The notes under the pieces were generated by a model. The model ran no database searches, was not told the DNA's origin, and saw nothing but the letters and a program-made list of their open reading frames with translations. DNA of 64,000 nucleotides, taken from the NCBI GenBank assembly GCA_947579665.1, contig OX388346.1, forward strand, positions 90,832,615-90,896,614, in the 5' to 3' direction. Of this stretch, positions 35,401 to 45,489 are shown one piece after another; positions within the stretch are counted from its first letter, which is position 1; every line of letters begins with the position of its first letter. Position numbers and translations under genes: made by a program. This DNA comes from Sympetrum striolatum. Lineage: Eukaryota; Arthropoda; Insecta; Odonata; Libellulidae.

Positions 35401-36477
35401 GAGGATACAAACTCACAGCCTAAACCACAAGAGTGATTGAGCTGAAATTTTTACGACATATTGGCCATAATTTATAACCTCCAGGAAAATTGCGATTTTG
35501 ATCCTGAGTGTCATGGGTTCGATTCCAGGGGGCTCCAAAGTCCCGATTTTTCCCGTTTAAATGCATTGCTTTGATTTTCGGGAATTAAAAAAAAATACTT
35601 CCCGGATAGGTAGAGAATCGAAACTCTAGGAACCTTTATATATGGTCATGATCTATCGAAAACATAAATGAGTTTTACGGAAAATAACCTGGGTTCGATG
35701 CTAGGTCGATGCAAAAATCTGCCGTTTAAAATGTATTGTGGCGATTTTTAAGATTTTTTTTGGACCCTTTCCCGATGGCATGGAAACTTGAAATTCGGTA
35801 TGGGGTTAGATATCATAAATATATTTCATAATCGATTTTTATGTTTCCCTGATGTTCCTTGGTTCGATCCCAGAGGGCCATTTACATTCCTCAATGCATT
35901 TCTTATGGAGATAACGGAAACAAGTTTAAGGTACTTCCCTGCATGCTATCGACTTAAAACTTAGCATGATGGAAGAACCAGTCTAAACAAATCAAACTAT
36001 GCATTCATAGCTATCAATGTGTCCTGGGTTCGACACCAGGTGTCTCTGCAATCAGAAGTTGATCCGAATTTTAGGAATTATTTTGAAACCTTTCCCAATA
36101 ATGTAGAAACTTGAAATTCGGCATATAGATTGAGATCAATAATAACTTTCAGAAACATTTTTTAAATTTCCAAGATCGTCCTTGGTTCGAGTCCCGAGAG
36201 CCATTTACAATCGTGAACATTAGAGCGTCTTTTGAGGCAGTTGTAGCCAATATTTCTGCTTGAATTTTCACACATAGTTACAGATGGTGACCTTCTATTT
36301 TTTTTTATAGTAGGTTTTCAGTAAGACCCGGGTTCGATGCCAGACGATGTCATTTCAGCGAATTTCAAGAAAAAATTAAATCCTTTTTTTTTCTTTTGAG
36401 GACCGTCCCGATATAATGCCGATATGAAATTAGTGTTGTCGATCTGCTTGCAGTATGCAAGCTACATTTTACTCGTA
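35401..36477 (+). repeat. Array B, unit 11, near-copy of unit 10
   Basis: Boxes at 35516, 35692, 35861, 36027, 36184 and 36331, all intact. 35401-36375 matches 33914-34888 with virtually no difference, offset 1487 bp, so this duplication is very recent or is an assembly duplication. Confidence 0.9.
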
Positions 36478-36533
36478 TCTATTATATATAGATGCTTCTC
36501 CGGATTCATTCATATATCATATATATATATAGA

Positions 36534-37611
36534 GAGGATACAAACTCACAGGCTAAACCACTAGCGTCAATGGCTTGAAATTTTTACGACATATTGGCCA
36601 TAACGTATAACTTCCAGAAAAATTGCGATTTTGAACCTCAGTGTCATGGGTTCGATTCCAGAAGGCCCCAAAGTCCCGATTTTTCCCGTTTAAATGCATT
36701 GCTTTGATTTTCGGGAATTAAAAAAAAATACTTCCCGGATAGGTAGAACATCAAAACTCAAGGAGCCTATATATATGAACATGATCTATCGAAAACATAA
36801 ATGAGTTTTACGGAGAATATCCTGGGTTCGATGCTAGGTCGGGGCGAAAATCGGCCATTTAAAATGCATTGTGGCAATTTTTAAGAATTTTTTTGGACCC
36901 CTTTCCGAATGCATGGAAACTTGAAATTTGGCATGTGGTTAGAAATCATAAATATATTTCATAATCAAATTTTTTATATTCGCTGATGGTCCTTGGTTCG
37001 ATCCCAGAGGGCCATTTGCACTCCACAATGCATTTCTTACGGGGATAACGGAAACACATTTTAGGTACTTCCCGGTATGATATCGACTTCAAACTTTGTA
37101 TGAAATTAGATCAGGTCCTAGCAAGTCATTTTGTGCATTCACAACTTCCAATACGTCAAGGGTTCGACACCAGGCGTCTCTACAATCAGTCACTGATCCG
37201 ATTTTTAAGAATTATTTTGAACCCCTTCCCAATAATGTTAAAACTTGAAATTCGGCATATATATAGAACTTATAGATACATTTCGAAAACATATTTTATA
37301 TTTACTAGATCGTCCTTGGTTCGAATCCAGAGAGCTATTAACATTCGTGAAAAGTAGGTCTTCGTTTGAGGCAGTTGCAGCCAATATATCTGCTTGAATT
37401 TTCACACGTATTTAGAGAAGATGATCTTCTGATGTGCTGCATAGAAATTTCACCAAAAAGACCCGGGTTCGATGCCAGACGATTAAATTGAAGCGAATTT
37501 TAAGAATATTTTCAATCCTTTTTTTCTTTTCCGGGACCGTCCCGTTATGATGCCGATATGAAATTAGTATTGGCGATCTGCTTGCAGTATGCAAGCTACA
37601 TTTTACTCGTA
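36534..37611 (+). repeat. Array B, unit 12 (last)
   Basis: Boxes at 36649, 36825, 36995, 37161, 37318 and 37466, with the canonical spacing 176, 170, 166, 157 and 148. Most similar to unit 8 (both have the TAGCAAGTCATTTTGTGCATT variant before slot 4). The array ends at the unit tail with no microsatellite after it. Confidence 0.9.
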
Positions 37612-38295
37612 TACTTATATGGATAAGAATCAGTCCCAAATCATTTTTAATCATCACAGCTCAGAGATTATTCTTCAAAGCATCAATAAAACGTGAAAAC
37701 CGGCAGTATTTGTCGAAGAAGGAAAAGTAAACAAGAGTTGATATCGCTGTCGCCTTTAACTTCACTCCGAAGTTAAAATCTAATATGTATAAAGACGATC
37801 AACCAAACCCTACTAATAAATACACGTTGGAAATAGTCTCTAACATAATTGTCTAACGGAATAAGACGAAGCTTTGCCTTTGAGGCTATGTTATCACCAT
37901 CGACTCGAAGCAGCAGCAGACAAACATTTCCTTAGCAACAAAACCGCCGGAGATATGCGTCACTTTCAATATGCGGACATGACCCAGAAAAGCCGTCGGA
38001 ACATAAAATGATGCATCGATGACGTAACTTTCCGTCAGAGCACGCAAGGTGGACAATGCGCTCCAATCCCGAAACCGCGGTGGTCGTCGTGCTTCGCGAA
38101 ACGGCAAACTAATCCGGAAGGGCCTCGACATGCCGCCTTTGACACTACCACCCTCATTCCGTATTCCGAACGCTGACATGATAATGTTAATGGATGAGTC
38201 GATCCGAGGGTGCGTCGAGGGGAAAACACTCCGTCCGCTCCTTGCAGATAAAGCGATTCCACTCTCCAGCTGTTTATTTATCGCCAGACGAGGTA
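37612..38295. other. Intergenic DNA right of the large array
   Basis: Begins with GGATAAGAATC at 37621, matching the left side of the array. 37900-38280 is GC-richer, with open frames on both strands (37886-38179 and 38035-38262 minus, 38049-38378 plus). None has a recognised motif, and mutual overlap argues that most or all are chance. Confidence 0.45.
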
Positions 38296-39031
38296 TACCG
38301 GATATACTCGTGTATAAGCCGAGTTTTTCAGCACTTTTTTACGCTCCAAAAGCCTCCCTCGGCTTATACTCGAGTTAGGATTTCACTTGCTGTATATTTC
38401 CGCAAATAAGGCGACCATCAGATGAGACGAGGTATCAATTTTTGCCCAAGTTTAATCCTTTTATCATACATCTATCCTACAAGACGACCCCCAAACTATC
38501 AACGGCGTATGAATTTAGTCTAGATAAGAGATAATAATCTGGTTATTAATAGTAATTAGTAATACTGTATAGAGTACACGGAATTATGTTCTACTATTTA
38601 ATCATCGAATGAACAAATTTTCCTGCATCCGGCAGCACTGCCTTGCAATTTTTCCAAACATTCGCTTTGATTATTTTTGTATCGGTCCTGCAGGATTCTG
38701 AGGGCCCATTTTATGACTCAACTATCGTCTAATCCGAAAAAATATACGGTACCTATTCTCCGGTGGAAAAAATTTTCGCCATAGTTGAAAACCTGCACGT
38801 AAATTCCACAATTAAGAATTCTTTGTTGATTTTTTTCCGCAATTGCGTGTCGTCCGTCGGAAAGAAAACAATCATACTTGATCGGACCTCCTGATCGGAC
38901 GACATCGGATTTCCTACCTTATGCTTATACTCGAGTCAATTAGTTTTCCCATGTTTTTGTGATAAAATGAGGTGCTTCGGCTTATATTCGGGTCGTCCTG
39001 TACTCGAGGATAAGCGGCATTCTACGGGCAT
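38296..39031. mobile_element. DNA transposon with TATAAGCCGA-type ends (family unassigned)
   Basis: The left end is a hairpin: ACTCGTGTATAAGCCGAG at 38309, then TTTTTCAGCAC, with the complement CTCGGCTTATACTCGAGT at 38359. The right end (about 38927-39020) carries TTATACTCGAGTCAATTAG, GCTTCGGCTTATATTCGGG and CTGTACTCGAGGATAAGC, related strings in the opposite sense. From memory these ends resemble a DNA transposon type widespread in animals, but I do not name it. The 38.4-38.9 kb interior has no transposase frame, so this is a non-autonomous or decayed copy. The exact boundaries and target duplication are unclear. Confidence 0.6.
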
Positions 39032-40194
39032 AAGCGACGGTGATTGCTGTGCGTAAGAAGGAAGGTTTATTATTTTTGGAGGAAACGGACGGACTCTTCC
39101 CCGTTGCTCCACGTGCCGGTCGATATGGCTGCACATATGTGAATCTCATTCACGAGTGAAGTCTGAATATTTATCCGTCCATCTGCAGTGACAAGCTGCT
39201 GAAATTACTGGGCTGGCAGTGAAAAAACGTGAGGACGGCTCTATTCCTCGGAGTCTCGTAAAATTGCTTCCATTTCGAGGAAAAAATCCGGTGACATTCA
39301 CCGTTTGAAATTATGAATTAGAGGATCCGCTATGTAATGAGATTTTGTCATCAAGCGGAAAACGAAACTTGATGACAATTTATCAGAGCATTGCGCTTTC
39401 AACGGTGCGCTTTTTTAGATTAAAGGATATCCAATTCGTCATTCCGAGGGAAATAACGACTTCCGAATGCCGTTCTTTGTGACGGAGACAACACACGCAA
39501 CTATAATGAGTTTAATGCATTCGAGAAATGACTACCGCTCAGAACAATGGAATTCTAGACTCTAGCAGGATGAAAAATGTATGAGTGGAATTTCGATTGA
39601 GATAAGGAGACGATAGAGCATTGTGCAAAGACTTGACTCTATTATGTACTTGATATGCGGTATGAAATGTGAACTTAAAAATGAAAAGAAATATTTTTGA
39701 ACTAAACGTAGAAGAAAGAAATAAATTTATCAATATAGTAGTATAAATTTTTGAAAAAATTCCTTCCAATACTTTAAATCTAATTTTGGAACAATTAAAT
39801 GATTGCATTCAATTATCAGCACAGCAACTCTCAATGTATATCGGCCAATAAATAAAAAATGTAGGGAAGACAAAATATCTTTATCACTTGAATTTCTTAA
39901 ATAATGCAAGAAGCATAGTTTTTAATATAGGAGAAGATCAAGATGAATTATTAATTCTCATGTATACTTTAACGTTAAATATTTGAACGATTTATTAAAA
40001 GTATAAAACAATTTGATAAACCATTGTATCTGGGGCTCAAATTCGATGCAGTTGAGTAAATTCTATTCATAGCAATTTTAAGGAAAACGTTTATTTTACG
40101 AGAGAGAAACTCTGCTGTTATTAAAACGATGGGTTTAATTACTCCTTTGTACGCAGGCAAATCATATTTCCGTTTGGTTAATACAAGACTCATG
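39032..40194. other. Intergenic DNA
   Basis: No gene recognised. The minus frame 39539-39808 is rich in F/S/I with no known motif. Confidence 0.45.
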
Positions 40195-40287
40195 GAAAAC
40201 CTGAATTCTCAGAAGATACCTATCTTAGTTTCAAAGGGGAGATGACAGCTTTGCTATTGCAACTCGATTCTGAGAATTCAGGTTTTC
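40195..40287. mobile_element. Short inverted-repeat element
   Basis: Perfect 20-bp inverted repeats (GAAAACCTGAATTCTCAGAA at 40195-40214 and its complement at 40268-40287) enclose 53 bp of unrelated sequence. It could be a miniature inverted-repeat element. No target duplication is obvious. Confidence 0.65.
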
Positions 40288-41889
40288 AAAGTGTCCTTAT
40301 GGGCTCTTTGTATTTGCCTATCAGAACTCAACATTCGGCGAAAATTTAAGGAGTATTGAAACCTCAATAAACATTTATTATTTGAAAATAATCACCTGTT
40401 TTTTAATACTAATATGCTAAATCATTGCATGGAAGTTCATTTAATGATAAATTTACAACTCGTTAATACTGAAAGATAAGTACGAGTGCTTTTGACTCCT
40501 GTATAACAACGGAATTTGCTTGCTCTTTACGCTCAATTCTGGATTTCTTGGCTAATTTTAAACTAGCAAAGTTATTACTCATTTTAAAGTCACAAATAAA
40601 AAACAATTTTCTGAAGAAAATACTACTTTAATTTACCCTTGTACCATAATTTCTGCCAGATATTAAACATAGTAGTTGATTAGGGCTCATAACGACTAAA
40701 TTATAATGAAATACTAAAATAGATTTTACCATAAAGAGACAAAAATTGTTGTTATTTCCCATTCTGAAGTTTACAAAATCAATGTATGGATGAATGTAGT
40801 GTCTAAGATGTATAACATTCATGAATACCCCTAAATAAAATAGTTGAATATAAATCAAATTAAATAAAATTTACGAGTTAATAATCATACATACGCAATT
40901 GTTTCCAGTGAATTATGGTCAGGATTTTGTCAGAGCTACGGCAGTTAAACACAATAATGTATAACTTAAAGGAAGCCATTCACTATTCGAGGAGTGTTAA
41001 AATTCCGAGGTAGAAAATTTATATTCGATGGCTTTTTAGCAATTTCAATATACTTTTTATGAGACGTACTCATCTCCGAGATCGTGAGGAACCTTCTTCC
41101 AGCAAGTACGAGAGATTTTTAAATGTTTCCACAGTAAACTTTATTCGTTGAGAAGACCGTGTTCAATGCATCAGCACATAAGCTTTCGACAATAGCCAGT
41201 TCACTTCCGATAAAAACAGAGGAAGCATTACATTTTCTTGACCTCTTATCGACAAAACTTATATTCTAACGAAATATATTATTTCAGTCCGCCATTCTTC
41301 CGGAAGCGGCCATTCTCCTTTCTCAGTTGGTCCTTTCATAATACGTTCTCCCGAGCGGAAAGACTCTCCATCATACTTCTGTTTATTTTTTTCCGACGTT
41401 CATTTCATGCACGGCACGGCTCACGGAAAATAAAATATGAACCCGGAGAAAGGAGAGCTCTGCTTTTAACGGACTTTCATTAGTCTTCTCCTTTGCTTCT
41501 CGTCTAAATTAAACAATTTTTCTCTCTTAAAGAGAAGGGGAAAGGTCCAACAAAGAGAACACTGGACGACAGGTTTTAAATCCTCCGGATATAAAACCCT
41601 TAGGAGGTTATACCTGGAACCCTTGACTTTAAACGTGAAATAGGTACACGACCCGTACGGATTACGGATAGTAACCGTTAGATGAAAAATAGACTAAAAT
41701 ATGAATGAAAAAATGAAAATTAACATGAAAACAAAACTAAATGAGTAAACATATGAAAACAGATATGTAAAGGACGCCCTCGCGGTCCCTTCAATAAGGG
41801 AAACCATAAACGTCAGGGGGTCCATTGAAAGTACCTATACAAGACCACGTATACTCACAGCCACGCAAATGAATACGAAAGAATACCTT
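40288..41889. other. Intergenic DNA
   Basis: No gene recognised. The string at about 41771-41830 (GGACGCCCTCGCGGTCCC and following) is GC-rich beside A-rich sequence and might be part of an old repeat. Frames at 40628-40858 and 41238-41483 have no motifs. Confidence 0.4.
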
Positions 41890-42165
41890 TCTGAAACTGT
41901 ACATATCTGTAATTACCACTTTCTTCATACGCTGAAAAAGGAAGCATAAGGAAAGAATCACTATTATAACATAAAAAGAAGAATTCTACAGATACTGATG
42001 TAGTGCCTTTTAAGTAATCACCAAAACTGTACAAGTGCTGTACTTAGCTACCGTACTGCACTTTCTTCGTAAGTTGAAAAAGGAATGATAATACATAAAT
42101 GACAGGTAGTATATAACATAATGAAGAAAGAAAAAAAACAGATACGGTTGTATTGTGCCCTCAAT
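41890..42165. repeat. Diverged two-copy tandem repeat, period about 141 bp
   Basis: CACTTTCTTCATACGCTGAA at 41917 and CACTTTCTTCGTAAGTTGAA at 42058 start two copies. Both continue with AAAAGGAA, then TATAACATAA, then an A/G-rich run and CAGATACTGATGTAGTGCC or CAGATACGGTTGTATTGTGC. There are many substitutions, so the duplication is old. Confidence 0.7.
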
Positions 42166-43339
42166 ATTGGACATCCTCAGTGAGATATGTGAATCTGAAA
42201 ATGACATGAGCGAAGAGAAATTTGTTTATAAATTTCGTCATTTTAAATCATTTTTATTTAATAACTAGCCATCAGCTTATTAACGACATTTCATCCCAAA
42301 TTAGGGAACAGAATATTAAATGCGGAATTCGATAATTACATGAAACAATATTAACTTTCGTATATCCAATTTATCACAACGTACAGTTAAACTGATGTAT
42401 ACTCCAACAATTTTTAAAAATAATCAAAACAAAATGAAAACATATATATTATATATTTTTAGGCTCTATTTACCACTATCTTTCATGTTTTAGATCAATC
42501 TAAAGTTCCCCTTAAGAGAGAGAAAAATATAAAACTGCGTTATTTACGCATATTTTATGCTGCTCTTCCATGATATTGTCATACCGAGGTCTTTATACAA
42601 AGCAAATATTTTGGGGAGACTATGAGATACATACATATTTCAAGGCACTGATGTTAAAAACATACCTCTCTCATCCATGAACAGAAATTTTCGCGCTTGA
42701 TATTTCCACTGTTTTACTTCTCTTGAATAGGAAAGCAACACAAATATTGAATTCACCGAAATATAGCTCTAGGATATTCACAGAAACTTCTAACCATCGT
42801 TTGAAAATTATCTGCGTCGAAAATTAAGCCCGTCGCATAGAACAGAGAACAATGGAGAAGGCAAATGGAACTTTCCGATACATTACGTTTTGTGACCAAA
42901 TAGGGATGAAGTTCCTCGACTGCAAAAGTAAATAGAGAAAAGAGAGAAAGATTCCTCTGGTGAGTTTCTATTGGTCCGTTCTCCGCAATGGAGGAATTAT
43001 AAATGTTGAAGGAGAAACTTAGGCCAGTCCATAGATCTCTCTTCGTCGACGTGTAGGAAATGGTTAAATATCGGAGAACTCCGGGGAAATAAAAGTTCCG
43101 AATTATGGATCAACAAAGGAATACGAAGGAGTGGATCGTGGTTAGCATTCTAAAGGACGGAGGATTCCTGTCAAAGAAAGGACAGGTGGCAAATAAATTG
43201 CTTTAATAAAAGATGCGGCATTTTGTCCAAATCACACGGGATGAGAACAAGGTCATTGCACAGTTAAGACGGCAAATCAATATCATAACTTCAAGTTGTG
43301 AAGTAGGTTGAGCAAAAATTTCTAGTCTGATAATATACG
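42166..43339. other. Intergenic DNA
   Basis: No gene recognised. The 3' end of the LINE described next may reach into its last bases; no poly(A) tail or short tandem tail was seen. Confidence 0.4.
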
Positions 43340-43362
43340 TCGATGATGAAGAGGAAAAAGTC

Positions 43363-44052
43363 TTAGCTCTTGTTGTATAACTTCATATGATATATTTTGT
43401 ACATCATTACCTTATGCTTATAGTTAATAAGTCTAAGAAATTTATGTTGTACTCTTTCAATTAATTTAGATTGTTTAGTATAATATGGGGACCAGATTGT
43501 GGATGCATATTCAAGCATAGGTCTCACAATAGTACAGTACAATACTTTTAAGGCCATAAAGTTATTCATAATGGTAATGAATCCTAACATCTTCAAGGCT
43601 TTATTGCTAACAAAGTGAAACTGGGCATTAAAATTGAGAGATGAATCTAGTAGCACACCAAGATCTTGGATTATTATTTCCCTAGCAAGTATGTTACCAC
43701 TGATGCTGAATGGGTAATTTGTTGGCTTATTTGATTTTGTAAAGGATAAAACTTTGCATTTATTTATATTTAAGAACATGAGATTATTTGAGCACCATGT
43801 CTGTAATTCTATTAAGCTATTTTGCAAGGCAACAAAGTCCATGCCACTATTTATTTCTTTAAAGATTTTTAAATCATCAGCAAAGAGAAGTACATTAACA
43901 TTTGTAAGATTGAAAGTTAAGTCATTTACAAATAAATTGAATAAAATTGGACCAAGGTGAGATCCTTGTGGAACCCCTGATGTGGAGTGAAAAGGGAGAG
44001 AAATTATTTTTTTTTCATTAACTTCATTCTTAACATCTTGCTTCATTAACAC
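43363..44052 (-). pseudogene. LINE reverse transcriptase, C-terminal two-thirds
   Basis: A 229-codon open frame. Residues 24-45 carry the palm block SGVPQGSHLGPILFNLFVND. The catalytic box LLFADDLKIF is at about 60, then LQTWCSNNLMFLNINKCKVL at about 84. IIQDLGVLLDSSLNF at about 128 and the thumb-side LEYASTIWSPYYTKQSKLIE at about 184 follow. Two of the three catalytic aspartates (the ADD pair) are present. The third, upstream in the missing fingers region, is not. The protein cannot be functional alone. The antisense frame at 43754-43960 is a shadow. Confidence 0.9.
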
Positions 44053-44299
44053 TTAGGTTGTTTAGCATACACCAGTTTATTGACGGTGAGAAAATTGAGA
44101 GGCTTGAGTAATCACCCTTCTTAAGGCTGTAGGATGGTTTAGAGTCATAGGTTAACATCCACTTCTCTGAGTTTATATTAATTCCAATTTCTAGCGGTGG
44201 ATGATAAGAGTCAATTTATGTAATGGCTTCATTAGCCTTGGTTACATGAGCATCAGAAAAATTAGTAATAATTAAATCAAGCATCCTGTTATTGGAGAT

Positions 44300-44850
44300 T
44301 AAAATAGAATTTACCTGCACTAAGTTTAAATAATCCAATGTGTTATTCAATAAACAATAAGTTTTCATTTGCTTCTTGGTTGTTTAAATTAAAGTCACCA
44401 GCTATTACAAAATTGACAAATGGGTTTGAATAAAAAATACATTCAATGTCATTACAAAATTCTTCATATAAACTAATTGGAGAATTTGGAGGGAAGTAGA
44501 CACAAACCATAATAATATTAATAGAGCATATCTTTGTATGTACAATTGGACTCTCTACATTATTATTATTTCTTGTAATTTCATGGCTGGGGTACTGGTT
44601 TGATATGGCAATTAATACACCACCACCATGTTTCTTTACACTTGCTGATGCAGACCTATCTGTCCTATATACTACATACTTAGTAAATGATAGTTCAGAT
44701 GAATTTATATCATGATTTAACCAAGTTTCAGACAATAGTATACCATCAAATTTTAAGAAAGAAATGTTGACACATATTTTTTCTACTTTAGTTCTCAAGC
44801 CTCTAACATTTTGGTAATAGAGTTTTATCCTGAGAGATTTTCCATAATGT
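44300..44850 (-). pseudogene. LINE AP-like endonuclease domain
   Basis: On the minus strand it starts YGKSLRIKLYYQNVRGLRTK, the usual N-terminal block of this endonuclease, upstream of the first ATG of the open frame. It continues LLSETWLN (the catalytic glutamate block), HGGGVLIAIS, VCVYFPP and VIAGDFNLN. After GDFN a frameshift/stop near 44343 interrupts it, and sequence in another frame (LIITNFSDAHVTKAN, then DSYHPPLEIGI) continues to about 44180. That region holds the final SDH-equivalent block, seen here as SYHPPLEI. Confidence 0.85.
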
Positions 44851-44866
44851 GCACTTTCTTGTTTAA

Positions 44867-45225
44867 CTAGCTTTGAGGCGAATTAAGTCGAGATTTCCGA
44901 AAAAAATGAAAGAAATGAAGAAAAATGTTTTGGGGCCAAAAAGAAAGTTGCAGAAGTATATCTTTAAATTCCTCGAGTACAGAGATTATAAATGAACTGT
45001 AGTTTCCTTTCGTTACATTAAGTTGCTCAACTTCAAGTTTTTCTTTACTAAATTCTTTAAATTCAGCACTTACTTTTTGTTCAACATAGTTCATAACATG
45101 CTCTGGGGTAGTGTTTGCATGAAAGTTCCAGGCATGTATATGCATTTTTCGTGGAACACCCTTTAATGAAATGTTATCACCTGATGCTGCACAGCCTACA
45201 ATAGGAGGGCTTCTTCTTATTTGTC
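44867..45225 (-). pseudogene. LINE ORF1 C-terminal part
   Basis: The minus frame reads RQIRRSPPIVGCAASGDNIS, LKGVPRKMHIHAWNFHANTT and PEHVMNYVEQKV, and later NYSSFIISV and SFWPQNIFLHFFHF. A basic SPPIVG box, LKG-x-PR-K, a thin RRM-like strand pattern and a closing WP(E/Q)-N-x-x-x-x-FF are typical of ORF1 endings in Jockey/CR1-type insect LINEs. It stops at 44867, just before the endonuclease. Nothing upstream of 45225 reads as ORF1 in this frame, so the copy is 5'-truncated or frameshifted there. Confidence 0.7.
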
Positions 45226-45486
45226 TACGGGAACGAAGTCGTCATCTTCCTTCGGCAGCTGGTTCCTCGGCAAAGAGACTGTTTTCTCGGATTTAGCAAA
45301 TGCGGGAGATGCTGTAATATGGCAAGTATCTGCAATGAAGAACATTTTCGTTCCACTTCTTCGTTTATATGATACATTGCTCTCGTATTGTTCATATAGC
45401 GGCCCAAGAAACCTAAGTATCTGTTGTTGCTGCATTTGGTTGAAATCGTAAGCGTAAAACATTACGTATAGATTGGAATCGTGTCA
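45217..45486 (-). other. Unassigned open frame adjoining the LINE
   Basis: 89 codons between stops on the minus strand, with protein-like composition: a short Gln run (NQMQQQQ), then LRFLGPLYEQYESNVSYKRR and an acidic tail KEDDDFVPVDK ending at the stop next to LINE ORF1. It may be a remnant of the 5' part of the LINE ORF1, a host exon disrupted by the LINE, or chance. No family recognised, and no clear splice acceptor lies at its upstream side. Confidence 0.25.
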
Positions 45487-45489
45487 TAA

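Larger units (their letters stand above)
23481..37611 (+). repeat. Large higher-order array (B): twelve T-arm/B-box units
   Basis: Twelve units of about 1.08 kb (one enlarged to about 1.46 kb). Eleven are plus and unit 4 is inverted. Every unit starts GAGGATACAAACTCACAG or GATACTAATTCACAG and ends CTGCTTGCAGTATGCAAGC plus TACATTTTACTCGTA. In between are six related sub-monomers, each with one box of consensus GGTTCGANNCC at slots spaced 176, 170, 166, 157 and 148 bp. Five of six slot consensuses match the pol III B box exactly. Slot 2 (GGTTCGATGCT) misses the last C. Flanks share blocks such as GAAACTTGAAATTCGGCAT (slots 3 and 5) and TACTTCCCGG (after slots 1 and 3), showing common descent of the sub-monomers. 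No protein is encoded: the many 60-117-codon frames are shadows of the repeat. I do not recognise a named family. Confidence 0.9.
43340..45225 (-). mobile_element. Non-LTR retrotransposon (LINE), internally deleted
   Basis: Reading the minus strand, the domain order is the C-terminal part of ORF1 (45225-44867), the apurinic-type endonuclease (44850-44300) and the reverse transcriptase palm and thumb (44052-43363). Between endonuclease and RT only about 250 bp remain where a complete ORF2 has many hundreds, so the N-terminal part of the RT is deleted. Frameshifts separate the pieces. Motif style (VPQGSHLGP, FADD, GDFN) fits the Jockey/CR1 group of LINEs; the clade is not certain. It is better preserved than the other two RT relics in the window. 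Confidence 0.85.

Noticed and set aside
23558..37611. CRISPR-like array (regularly spaced repeats)
   Set aside because: The repeated core is only 11-18 bp, the intervals are 148-176 bp and themselves homologous, and the context is eukaryotic.
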